Shown in pieces: positions 8,949 to 17,154 of a stretch of 34,334 nucleotides of DNA. The stretch covers positions 1-34,334 of the forward strand of contig NZ_CABJDN010000017.1 in assembly GCF_902364365.1 (NCBI RefSeq), read 5' to 3'. The translations under genes and the position numbers were made by a program. How positions within the stretch are numbered: position 1 is the stretch's first letter; every line of letters starts with the position of its first letter. Source of the DNA: Bacteroides intestinalis (GTDB taxonomy: Bacteria > Bacteroidota > Bacteroidia > Bacteroidales > Bacteroidaceae). The notes beneath the pieces were generated by a model that saw only the letters and a list, made by a program, of their open reading frames with translations, ran no database searches and was not told the origin of the DNA.

Positions 8949-8956
8949 TATCTTTG
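8949..8956 (+). promoter_or_regulatory. Promoter -7 box of the enzyme operon
   Basis: TATCTTTG matches TAnnTTTG exactly and lies 75 bases before the GH105 start codon. No good TTTG stands at the expected -33 distance, which fits a promoter that depends on an activator bound upstream at 8883-8921. Confidence 0.6.
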
Positions 8957-9031
8957 TAACCATCTCGTAAGAGGTATACCATGATAACAATTATGTATTT
9001 CTTAATGTCTAATAAATAAAGAATTAACCTT

Positions 9032-10135
9032 ATGTGTAAGAAGTCGTTATTATTATTGTTTTTGCTTCCTTTTCAGTTGATGTTTGCCCAGACAAGTTTG
9101 TTGACTGATTTTCCTGAAGGATATACTCCCAAAGAAGTAGGTAAACGTCTGGCATATCATTTTGTAGATGGAAAGCATATGCTTCATATCGGAAAGTGGA
9201 TTAGCTATCCGGAGACTTTTACCTGGAATGGAGGATTGAAATTTGCCGCACTCACCAATGACCAAGAGCTTGTGAAGCTTTTACAGAATAGATTTGAGCT
9301 CCTGTTTACAACGGAAAAAGCTCTGTTGCCTATCAAGAATCATGTGGATGTGAATATGTTTGGCAGTTTACCTCTGGAACTGTATAAGATAACAAAAGAT
9401 CGACGTTATCTGGATTTGGGCCTTCCTTATGCCGATACTCAATGGCAACTTCCTGAAAATGCAAAACCCAAAGAAAAGGAATGGGATCAGAAAGGATATT
9501 CCTGGCAAACTCGTTTATGGATTGATGATATGTATATGATTACGATTGTACAGACTCAGGCTTATAGAGTTACCGGTGATCGTAAATATATAGACCGTGC
9601 TGCCAGAGAAATGGTGATGTATCTGGATGAATTGCAATGTCCGAATGGTCTTTTCTATCATGCACCGGATGTTCCTTTCTATTGGGGTAGAGGTAATGGC
9701 TGGATGGCTGCCGGTATGGCAGAGTTGTTGAGTAGTTTGCCCGAAGATAGTGAATACCGTCCACGCATTCTGCATGGCTATCGCACTATGATGAAAAGCC
9801 TGAAAAAGTATCAGTCTTCCAATGGCTTGTGGCATCAGTTGTTGGATCATCCTGATTGCTGGATTGAAACCTCAGGGTCTGCCATGTTCACTTTCGCTTT
9901 CATTAAGGGCGTGAAGAATGGCTGGTTGGATGCTAAAGAATATGCTCCTGCTGCCCGCAAGGCATGGATGGCTATGGTAAAGTACATAGATGAGAACAAT
10001 AATGTAAAATCAGTTTGCGAGGGCACTAACAAAAAGAACGATAAGCAATACTACTATGATCGTAAACAAAATGTAGGCGATTATCATGGACAAGCTCCTT
10101 ACCTTTGGTGTGCTGTTGCGCTTTTAGAAGAATAA
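9032..10135 (+). CDS. GH105 unsaturated uronyl hydrolase (copy 2)
   Basis: A 367-residue GH105 protein, first gene of the HTCS-linked enzyme operon. The signal peptide ends near QLMFAQ. Family blocks: LPYADTQW, WQTRLWIDDMYMI with D165/D166 (catalytic Asp region), HAPDVPFYWGRGNGW (218-224), ETSGSAMFTFAF, and YHGQAPYLWC at the C-terminus. It should hydrolyse 4,5-unsaturated glucuronyl or galacturonyl ends in the periplasm. By eye it is about 70% identical to the copy at 16028 and less similar to the one at 1281, so the two operon copies look like a duplication that may separate linkage specificity. GH2 follows after 51 bases. Confidence 0.93.
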   Translation: MCKKSLLLLFLLPFQLMFAQTSLLTDFPEGYTPKEVGKRLAYHFVDGKHMLHIGKWISYPETFTWNGGLKFAALTNDQELVKLLQNRFELLFTTEKALLPIKNHVDVNMFGSLPLELYKITKDRRYLDLGLPYADTQWQLPENAKPKEKEWDQKGYSWQTRLWIDDMYMITIVQTQAYRVTGDRKYIDRAAREMVMYLDELQCPNGLFYHAPDVPFYWGRGNGWMAAGMAELLSSLPEDSEYRPRILHGYRTMMKSLKKYQSSNGLWHQLLDHPDCWIETSGSAMFTFAFIKGVKNGWLDAKEYAPAARKAWMAMVKYIDENNNVKSVCEGTNKKNDKQYYYDRKQNVGDYHGQAPYLWCAVALLEE

Positions 10136-10186
10136 TTTCCTATTATTTTAGTAATCTTATATCGAAACTTTATTTATACTTATAAA

Positions 10187-12913
10187 ATGAATATAAGCAG
10201 TTGGGCCAAAGCCCTTACCTTTGTTTTGCTGTTGTTTTCCTATTCGACAGTAGTAACCGGACAAACGCAAGTAAATGATGCCAGAGGTTCTGAACGTATC
10301 TGGCTTGACTCGGATATTACCCATAATGGAGGTTATCAGTGGAAAATGATGAAGGCGGGAGACGTGACGGACTCTGGAGAGAAAGTATCTTTGTCTAATT
10401 ATCCGACAACAAACTGGTTGCCTGCCATTGTGCCCGGTACAGTTCTGAATTCATTGGTGCACAACCAAAAATATCCTGAACCTTATTATGGTATCAACAA
10501 TAAAATCGAATCTAAATTGATACCTGATATTTCTGAAACCGGACGTGATTTCTACACCTATTGGTTCAGGACTGAATTTACAGTTCCTAAATCATTTGAA
10601 GGAAAGCATGTCTGGTTACAATTGGATGGTATCAACTACCGCGCTGAGGTATGGGTGAACGGAAACCTGCTAAGCACAATTAAGGGCATGTTCTTGCAGG
10701 ATTACATTGACGTGACCAGCTTTGTGAAGATAGACGAGAGCAATGCATTAGCTATAAAAGTATATCCCGTGGATGTTCCGGGTAGTGCTAAACCAAAATC
10801 CTGGGGAGCGGTAGGTGAATTCCATAATGGTGGAAACGGAAACATTGGATTGAATACTACCATGCTGATGACTGTGGGTTGGGACTTCACTTTTATGGAT
10901 GGCATTCGCGACCGTAATACAGGAATCTGGAAGAATATTTCTCTCTATTCTACCGGTAAAGTGGCATTGCGTTATCCTTTCGTGAAATCGGAATTACGCA
11001 AACCCGGTTACGACGAAGCACGCGAATTTGTGTCGGTGGAAGTTGTGAATCCGACAACAGGTTTTAACCCTATTAATTGCACGGTGAAGGGTGAGATTCT
11101 TGGTGAAAATATAACTTTCGAGAAAAAAGTTAAAGTTATGCGTGGAGAAGAGAAAGTTTTGTCTTTCTCTCCGGAAGAGTTCCCGCAATTGGTGATTAAC
11201 GCTCCCCGCTTATGGTGGCCTGTGAATAAAGGACCTCAGAACCTGTATGAGCTGAAAATGACCGTATCCATCGATGGAGTGGTGTGTGATTCAGTAAAAA
11301 CGAAGTTTGGTATTCGTGAAATTACTTCTGATACGAATACACCTGATAAATCACGTGTCTTCTATGTAAATGGTAAACGTCTCTTTATCCGTGGAACGAA
11401 TTGGATACCGGAGGCTATGCTGAGAACTTCCGATGAGCGTACTTATGCTGAATTAAGATATAGCCTCCAGTCAGGAGTCAATCTTTTACGTATGTGGGGA
11501 GGTGGAATTGCCGAATCTGACTATTTCTTCCAGTTGTGTGACGAGATGGGGTTATTGGTATGGCAGGAATTCTGGATGACAGGTGATACACGCCATCCGC
11601 ACGATAAGGGCAACTATCTGAATAACGTGGAGTCTACCGTGAAGCGTATTCGTAATCATCCTTCCCTGGCTTATTATGTGGCTTCCAATGAGAGTACTGA
11701 GGTTACTGGTACCCCCGAATTATTGAATAAACTGGATGGTACGCGAGGTTACCAGATGCAGTCTGAATGTGACGGAGTACATGACGGAAGTCCTTACAAG
11801 CAAGTGAATCCGATGCAGCACTATGAAAATACGGCATCTCCACGTGGAAGCCGTGTCGATGGTTTCAATCCTGAATATGGTGCTCCTACACTTCCCACAG
11901 TGGAAATCCTTCGTGAGATGATGGATGAGAAAGACCTTTGGCCTATCAATAAGGAAGTGTGGGATTATCTGGATGGAAATGGTTTCCACTTGATGACTAC
12001 CATGTATACTGATTTGGTAAATAACTATGGAAAGTCATCTTCCATTGATGAGTTTGCCCAAAAAGGACAACTGCTGGGTGCGATGAATTCTAAGAGTATC
12101 TGGGAAGTATGGAACTATAATAAATTGGATTACGGCGATCGCTTCTGTTCCGGACTTTTGTTCTGGTATCATAACTGTTCCATGCGTCAGGTTTCTTCCC
12201 GTATGTGGGATTGGTCTTTGGAGCCCACAGCTTCGTTGTATCATACAGCTAATTCTCTGGAACCGCTGCATGCTCAGTTTGATTATCTGAAAAATACAGT
12301 GTCCGTGGTGAACGATTACTATCGTGCCTTTACTGGTTATAAGGTGATAGCTCAGGTATATGATATAAATAGTAAGAAGGTTTTTGAAGAGTCTGCTTCT
12401 ATTGATTTGCCGGAAGATGGAGTTGCTAACGATGTTCTGACGATTCGTTTCCCTGAAAACATCTCTCAGGTTCACTTCATCAAATTAGTGTTGAAAGATG
12501 AAAAAGACAAAGATGTTTCTTCCAACTTCTATTGGAGATCCAATGATAAGTATGAAGGCAGCAAGACCTTGACCGGCCCTACATCATCAGGCTTCGAAGA
12601 TTTGAGTAAGTTGAAAGCAGCCAAAGTGAAGCTTTCCTACAAGACTCGCCAGGCAGATGGACGCTATTTTGTAGACATTGCGATGAAGAATATGTCCAAT
12701 GGCATTGCTTTCTTCAATCAGTTGCAATTCCTCAATTCCAAGATGAGCCCGATACGTCCGTCATTCTATTCAGATAACTTCTTTTCTTTGATTCCGGGTG
12801 AAAAGAAAACAGTCACCATCGAAACTGGGGAAGAGAAGCTGGCTGATGGTGCTGTTCTGGTATTGAAAGGATGGAATATAGATACTCAGAAGTATAAACT
12901 CAAAATAAGATAA
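10187..12913 (+). CDS. GH2 exo-beta-glycosidase, mannosidase/glucosaminidase-like layout
   Basis: A 908-residue exported GH2 protein. After a signal peptide ending near VVTGQ come the jelly-roll sugar-binding domain (FRTEFTVP, WVNG), an immunoglobulin-like domain, a TIM-barrel with LLRMWGGGIAESDYFF and WQEF, and C-terminal beta domains. The acid/base is probably E502 in SNESTE and the nucleophile E563 in NPEYGAP. The length, the WGGGIAESD block and the extra C-terminal Ig-like part resemble the beta-mannosidase/exo-beta-glucosaminidase branch more than classic beta-galactosidases, but GH2 specificity cannot be read from this. It would cut a terminal beta-linked sugar after uronate removal. 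The gene ends 4 bases before the next start. Confidence 0.88.
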   Translation: MNISSWAKALTFVLLLFSYSTVVTGQTQVNDARGSERIWLDSDITHNGGYQWKMMKAGDVTDSGEKVSLSNYPTTNWLPAIVPGTVLNSLVHNQKYPEPYYGINNKIESKLIPDISETGRDFYTYWFRTEFTVPKSFEGKHVWLQLDGINYRAEVWVNGNLLSTIKGMFLQDYIDVTSFVKIDESNALAIKVYPVDVPGSAKPKSWGAVGEFHNGGNGNIGLNTTMLMTVGWDFTFMDGIRDRNTGIWKNISLYSTGKVALRYPFVKSELRKPGYDEAREFVSVEVVNPTTGFNPINCTVKGEILGENITFEKKVKVMRGEEKVLSFSPEEFPQLVINAPRLWWPVNKGPQNLYELKMTVSIDGVVCDSVKTKFGIREITSDTNTPDKSRVFYVNGKRLFIRGTNWIPEAMLRTSDERTYAELRYSLQSGVNLLRMWGGGIAESDYFFQLCDEMGLLVWQEFWMTGDTRHPHDKGNYLNNVESTVKRIRNHPSLAYYVASNESTEVTGTPELLNKLDGTRGYQMQSECDGVHDGSPYKQVNPMQHYENTASPRGSRVDGFNPEYGAPTLPTVEILREMMDEKDLWPINKEVWDYLDGNGFHLMTTMYTDLVNNYGKSSSIDEFAQKGQLLGAMNSKSIWEVWNYNKLDYGDRFCSGLLFWYHNCSMRQVSSRMWDWSLEPTASLYHTANSLEPLHAQFDYLKNTVSVVNDYYRAFTGYKVIAQVYDINSKKVFEESASIDLPEDGVANDVLTIRFPENISQVHFIKLVLKDEKDKDVSSNFYWRSNDKYEGSKTLTGPTSSGFEDLSKLKAAKVKLSYKTRQADGRYFVDIAMKNMSNGIAFFNQLQFLNSKMSPIRPSFYSDNFFSLIPGEKKTVTIETGEEKLADGAVLVLKGWNIDTQKYKLKIR

Positions 12914-12917
12914 TAGC

Positions 12918-14780
12918 GTGAAGAGATTCCACATTCTTACAGCTTTATTGCTACTCAGTTGGGGAGTGTCCGCTCAAAACCATTTTGATATTGTGGTGGT
13001 GGGCGGTAACCCCGGTGGTATTATGACAGCTATTGCAGCAGCCCGGCAAGGCAAAACTTCTGTTATTCTGGAACGTACCCGGCATATTGGAGGCCTTCCT
13101 GCTAATGGGCTGGGAGCGACGGATATTGCCACCCGGGAGGCTACTACCGGTCTGTTTATGGAGTTTACTTCCAGAATCAAACAATACTATGCAGACCGTT
13201 ATGGGGAGAATTCGCAGCAGTTGAAGGATTGCAGTGACGGTTTTCATTTTGAACCCTCTGTTGCAGCATCCATCTATCAGGATATGCTGAATGAGCATAA
13301 AGACAAGATTACCGTACTCCTTATGCGGCAATTTGATGCTGAGGATCAGAATATATCTCTTAAAGACGGATGTATTGAGAGCATCTGTATTTTGAATCGT
13401 GAGAATGGGAAGAAAGAGATTTATCAGGGTGACATATTCGTAGATGCCACTTATGAAGGAGATTTAGGAGCTGCTGCAGGTGTTCCCTTCCGTGTAGGCA
13501 GGGAAAGTAAAGCTGAATTTGGAGAACCCGGAGCAGGGCGGACTTATGAATACTGGAAGAGTCTGCCAGCCAGTGGTAGCACTGGAGAGGCTGACAATGC
13601 AGTCCAGGCGTATAATTACCGGATTTGTTTGACTAATGACCCAGATAATCGTGTTCTTTTTCCGAAACCAGCATCTTATAACAGAGATGAATACGTTTCA
13701 TTGGTTGAAGACGTATGGACCGGAAAGAATACCCAGCGGGCTATGTTGAAAGTGACAGGCGAGATGATGGAAGAAAATCGCCGCCATATTGCTGCAGGCA
13801 ATCCGACCAAACTACCCGGAGATAGTTGGGGAATCAGAAAATTGAGCAGCATTGTGAAACTGCCCAATCAGAAGACAGATGGTAACAACCAGCATGCCGC
13901 ATTTATTTCTACTGATTTGCCTGAAGAGAATTGGCCGTGGCCTACTTCATCTTGGGAATGGAGAGATAAGTTTGCCAAACGCCTGAAAGATTATACAGTG
14001 GGTTTATTCTGGTTTGCCCAGAATGATCCGGAACTACCGGAGCATTTCCGTAAAGCAATGTTGGAATGGGGATTGGCAAAAGATGAATATCAGGATAACG
14101 AATATTTCCCCCGGCAGGTTTATGTACGCGAAGGAAGACGTTTTGAAGGAGTCTACTTCTTCACTGCTAAGGATGCTTTGCCCATAGCATCGGGGAAGCG
14201 CCCACCTTTGCATGTCAATAGTGTGACAGCCAGTCATTATGCACTCGATTCGCATGCTGCCAGAAAGAGGGAAACCGGAAGAGCACACCTGGATGGATTT
14301 ATAAGCTATCCTACGGCTGTTTATACAGTACCATTGGGCGTTATTTTACCCCGGAATGTAGAAAATTTGCTATTGCCTGTACCTGTATCCGGCTCGCATA
14401 TCGGTTTCTCCACATTGCGTATGGAGCCTTGCTGGATGGCGTTGGGACAAGCGGCAGGTATTGCTGCTTCGTTGGCAATTGACCACAAAGTGCCTGTACA
14501 AGATGTAGATATGTCCAGATTACAAGATTTGTTGGTGGACCAGAAAGCAACGCTGATCTACTTTCGTGATTTACGACCAGAAGATCCTAACTTCCGCTTG
14601 GCACAATATATGGGGCTGAGAGGATATCTACCCGAATGGAACGCTAATTTGCACGGAGCGATTGATGAAGGAACGCTACAAGAATGGAGTGCATTATGCG
14701 GGTTTAAGCCCAAAGCTACTCCCGGAAAGACATCCAGGCTGGAAGTTCTGACCATGATTTATAAACGTCTTTGTCAGTAA
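12918..14780 (+). CDS. Secreted FAD-dependent oxidoreductase
   Basis: A 620-residue protein with a signal peptide ending near WGVSAQ and then an FAD-binding Rossmann fold: DIVVVGGNPGGI (residues 24-35), E52 at the end of the second strand, and RHIGGLPANGLG. This resembles the FAD_oxidored family (PF12831), often found in PULs and sometimes annotated as xanthan lyase without proof. A late LRMEPCWMALGQAAG block probably contacts the flavin. The start is GTG: the first downstream ATG would remove half of the nucleotide-binding motif and the whole signal peptide. Only 4 bases separate it from the GH2 stop, so translation is probably coupled. A role in oxidising a sugar or oligosaccharide during breakdown is inference; the electron acceptor is unknown. 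Confidence 0.85.
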   Translation: MKRFHILTALLLLSWGVSAQNHFDIVVVGGNPGGIMTAIAAARQGKTSVILERTRHIGGLPANGLGATDIATREATTGLFMEFTSRIKQYYADRYGENSQQLKDCSDGFHFEPSVAASIYQDMLNEHKDKITVLLMRQFDAEDQNISLKDGCIESICILNRENGKKEIYQGDIFVDATYEGDLGAAAGVPFRVGRESKAEFGEPGAGRTYEYWKSLPASGSTGEADNAVQAYNYRICLTNDPDNRVLFPKPASYNRDEYVSLVEDVWTGKNTQRAMLKVTGEMMEENRRHIAAGNPTKLPGDSWGIRKLSSIVKLPNQKTDGNNQHAAFISTDLPEENWPWPTSSWEWRDKFAKRLKDYTVGLFWFAQNDPELPEHFRKAMLEWGLAKDEYQDNEYFPRQVYVREGRRFEGVYFFTAKDALPIASGKRPPLHVNSVTASHYALDSHAARKRETGRAHLDGFISYPTAVYTVPLGVILPRNVENLLLPVPVSGSHIGFSTLRMEPCWMALGQAAGIAASLAIDHKVPVQDVDMSRLQDLLVDQKATLIYFRDLRPEDPNFRLAQYMGLRGYLPEWNANLHGAIDEGTLQEWSALCGFKPKATPGKTSRLEVLTMIYKRLCQ

Positions 14781-14816
14781 AACGATAACTTTAACCATGT
14801 AAAACAAAGAAATAAA

Positions 14817-15965
14817 ATGAAACTAAAATTAATAATGGGTCTGATAGGGGTGCTGTCGCTTAGTAGTTTTTCTACTCTGCCTTCTTCAGATGATACCGAT
14901 AAGAAACCACAAGAGAGTTGGGTGATTGGACCGTTCTTACGTCCTGAGGGAGTTAACCCTGTATTGGTACCACAACCCACCTCTTTCCATTGCCCGATGC
15001 GAAAAGAACAGGTGAAGTGGGAGGAGAGTGATATTTTCAATCCGGCTGCCATCGTGAAAGACGGAAAGATTGTTGTGCTCTACCGTGCCGAAGATAATTC
15101 AGCACAAGGTATAGGTAAAAGAACTTCCCGTATCGGTTATGCCGAGAGTGCGGATGGAGTGACTATGAAGAGACTGGACAGTCCGGTACTTTTCCCCGGT
15201 GGAGATGAATTTGAAAGCATCGAATGTCCGGGTGGTTGTGAAGACCCGCGGGTAGCAATGACCGAAGACGGACTGTATGTAATGCTTTATACGGCATGGA
15301 ACCGGAAGACTCCCCGTCTTGCTGTGGCTACTTCCAAGGATCTGAAGAACTGGACTAAGCATGGCCTTGCTTTTGAAAAGGCATATGACGGTCGTTTTGC
15401 CAGAATAGCAACGAAGTCAGCTTCTATTCTTACGAAGGTGAAAGGTGGGAAGCTGGTTATCGATAAAGTGGATGGTAAGTACTTCATGTATTGGGGAGAA
15501 TATGCCGTACACGCAGCTACTTCCGATAACCTGACGGACTGGTATCCCGTATTGGATGAGAACAATGAATTATTGAAGATAGCCAAGCCGCGTAATGGAT
15601 ACTTTGATAGCCAGATGACTGAATGTGGTCCTCCTGCCATCCGTACCAAACAAGGTATTGTATTGATGTATAATGGTAAGAATGACAAAAAGAGAGGAGA
15701 TGCCAACTATCCGGCAGGTGCTTACTGTGCAGGTCAGCTTCTGCTCGATTCCAAAGATCCTTATAAAGTATTGGGCCGCTTAGACAAACCTTTCTTCATG
15801 CCTGAAGCTCCTTTTGAGAAGAGCGGACAGTATAAAGACGGAACCGTTTTTATCGAAGGATTGGCCTATTATAAGAAGAAGCTTTATCTTTATTACGGTT
15901 GTGCAGACTCTAAAGTGGCAGTGGCTATATGTGATGATATAAAGGGATTATTGAAAGTGAAGTAG
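14817..15965 (+). CDS. Exported GH130-like (beta-mannoside) five-bladed propeller enzyme
   Basis: A 382-residue protein with an N-terminal hydrophobic signal (1-20) and a five-bladed-propeller glycosidase pattern. FNPAAIV, VLYRAED, RIGYAESADG, GGCEDPRV (139-146), YTAWN and LAVATSKDLKNW match the layout of GH130 mannoside phosphorylases and hydrolases; D143 of the EDPR motif is where that family places its proton donor. Export makes a phosphorylase unlikely, as phosphorolysis normally serves the cytoplasm, so a hydrolase such as the beta-1,2-mannosidase branch is more likely. It could also be a divergent family sharing the fold. It sits between the oxidoreductase and GH105 copy 3. Confidence 0.72.
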   Translation: MKLKLIMGLIGVLSLSSFSTLPSSDDTDKKPQESWVIGPFLRPEGVNPVLVPQPTSFHCPMRKEQVKWEESDIFNPAAIVKDGKIVVLYRAEDNSAQGIGKRTSRIGYAESADGVTMKRLDSPVLFPGGDEFESIECPGGCEDPRVAMTEDGLYVMLYTAWNRKTPRLAVATSKDLKNWTKHGLAFEKAYDGRFARIATKSASILTKVKGGKLVIDKVDGKYFMYWGEYAVHAATSDNLTDWYPVLDENNELLKIAKPRNGYFDSQMTECGPPAIRTKQGIVLMYNGKNDKKRGDANYPAGAYCAGQLLLDSKDPYKVLGRLDKPFFMPEAPFEKSGQYKDGTVFIEGLAYYKKKLYLYYGCADSKVAVAICDDIKGLLKVK

Positions 15966-16027
15966 TGGTATCGGATACCTCAGAGAGTGTAAATTATTAT
16001 AGTTTTAACAGATAGAACCAAATTGTT

Positions 16028-17134
16028 ATGTACAAGAAAGCATTTACATTATTATTATTATTATTTTCTTTTCAGTTATTAATTGCTCAGAAGAGTCTAC
16101 TGAAGAATTTCCCCGAAGGGTATACCCCCGATGAAATCGGTAGACGCATTTCCTATCGTTTTGTAACCGAGAAACATGCATTACATGCCGGAAAATGGAT
16201 TGGTTATCCCGAAACCTTCTATTGGAATGGTTCTCTTAAATATGCGGCAGCAGCTAAAGATAAAGCACTTATCAAGCTTTTGCAAGCCCGGTTTGAGCAT
16301 TTGTTTACTACTGAAAAGGCACTGTTGCCTATCAAGAATCATGTCGATTTGAATATGTTCGGTAGCTTGCCTTTGGAACTTTATTGGGTGACGAAGGATG
16401 AACGCTATAAAGAAGTGGGATTGCCTTATGCTGATACCCAATGGGAAGTTCCCGAAGATGCAAAACCTGAAGAGAAAGCGTGGGCGGAGAAGGGTTATTC
16501 ATGGCAAACACGCCTTTGGATTGACGATATGTACATGATTACTATTGTGCAGACGCATGCCTACAAAGTGACCAATGACAGCAAATATATAGATCGTGCA
16601 GCCAAAGAAATGGTGATGTATCTGGATGAATTACAACGTTCCAATGGTCTCTTCTATCATGCACCGGATGTGCCCTTCTACTGGGGACGTGGAAACGGAT
16701 GGATGGCAGCAGGTATGACAGAGTTGCTTCGTTACTTACCTAAGAATCACAAAGACCGTCCCCGCATCATGGAAGGTTACCTGACTATGATGAAGAGTCT
16801 GAAGGAATATCAGAATCCGGAAGGACTGTGGAACCAATTGCTGGATGATCCTGAATGCTGGACTGAAACATCGGGCTCTGCCATGTTTACTTTTGCTTTT
16901 ATTACGGGTGTAAAGAACGGTTGGCTGGATGCCAAAGAGTATGCACCCGCAGCTCGCAAGGCATGGATGGCTTTAGTGAATTATTTGACCGAGAAGAATC
17001 AGGTAAGAGAGATTTGCGTAGGTACTAATAAGAAGAACGACAAGCAATACTACTATGATCGTCCGCGTCGTACCGGTGATTTTCATGCACAAGGTCCTTA
17101 TCTTTGGTGTGTAGTTGCCCTGATGGAGAAATAA
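16028..17134 (+). CDS. GH105 unsaturated uronyl hydrolase (copy 3)
   Basis: A 368-residue GH105 protein with a signal peptide ending near QLLIAQ. The same blocks as copy 2 are present one residue later: WIDDMYM with D166/D167 and WGRGNGW (219-225). It ends with FHAQGPYLWC, where copy 2 has YHGQAPYLWC; that change lies in a normally conserved C-terminal block and may mark a different aglycone or linkage. It follows the GH130-like gene by 62 bases and precedes GH115 by 20. Having two closely related GH105 genes in one operon suggests two unsaturated uronyl linkages or acceptor sugars in the target glycan. Confidence 0.93.
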   Translation: MYKKAFTLLLLLFSFQLLIAQKSLLKNFPEGYTPDEIGRRISYRFVTEKHALHAGKWIGYPETFYWNGSLKYAAAAKDKALIKLLQARFEHLFTTEKALLPIKNHVDLNMFGSLPLELYWVTKDERYKEVGLPYADTQWEVPEDAKPEEKAWAEKGYSWQTRLWIDDMYMITIVQTHAYKVTNDSKYIDRAAKEMVMYLDELQRSNGLFYHAPDVPFYWGRGNGWMAAGMTELLRYLPKNHKDRPRIMEGYLTMMKSLKEYQNPEGLWNQLLDDPECWTETSGSAMFTFAFITGVKNGWLDAKEYAPAARKAWMALVNYLTEKNQVREICVGTNKKNDKQYYYDRPRRTGDFHAQGPYLWCVVALMEK

Positions 17135-17154
17135 TTCATAATTATCGATAAAGC

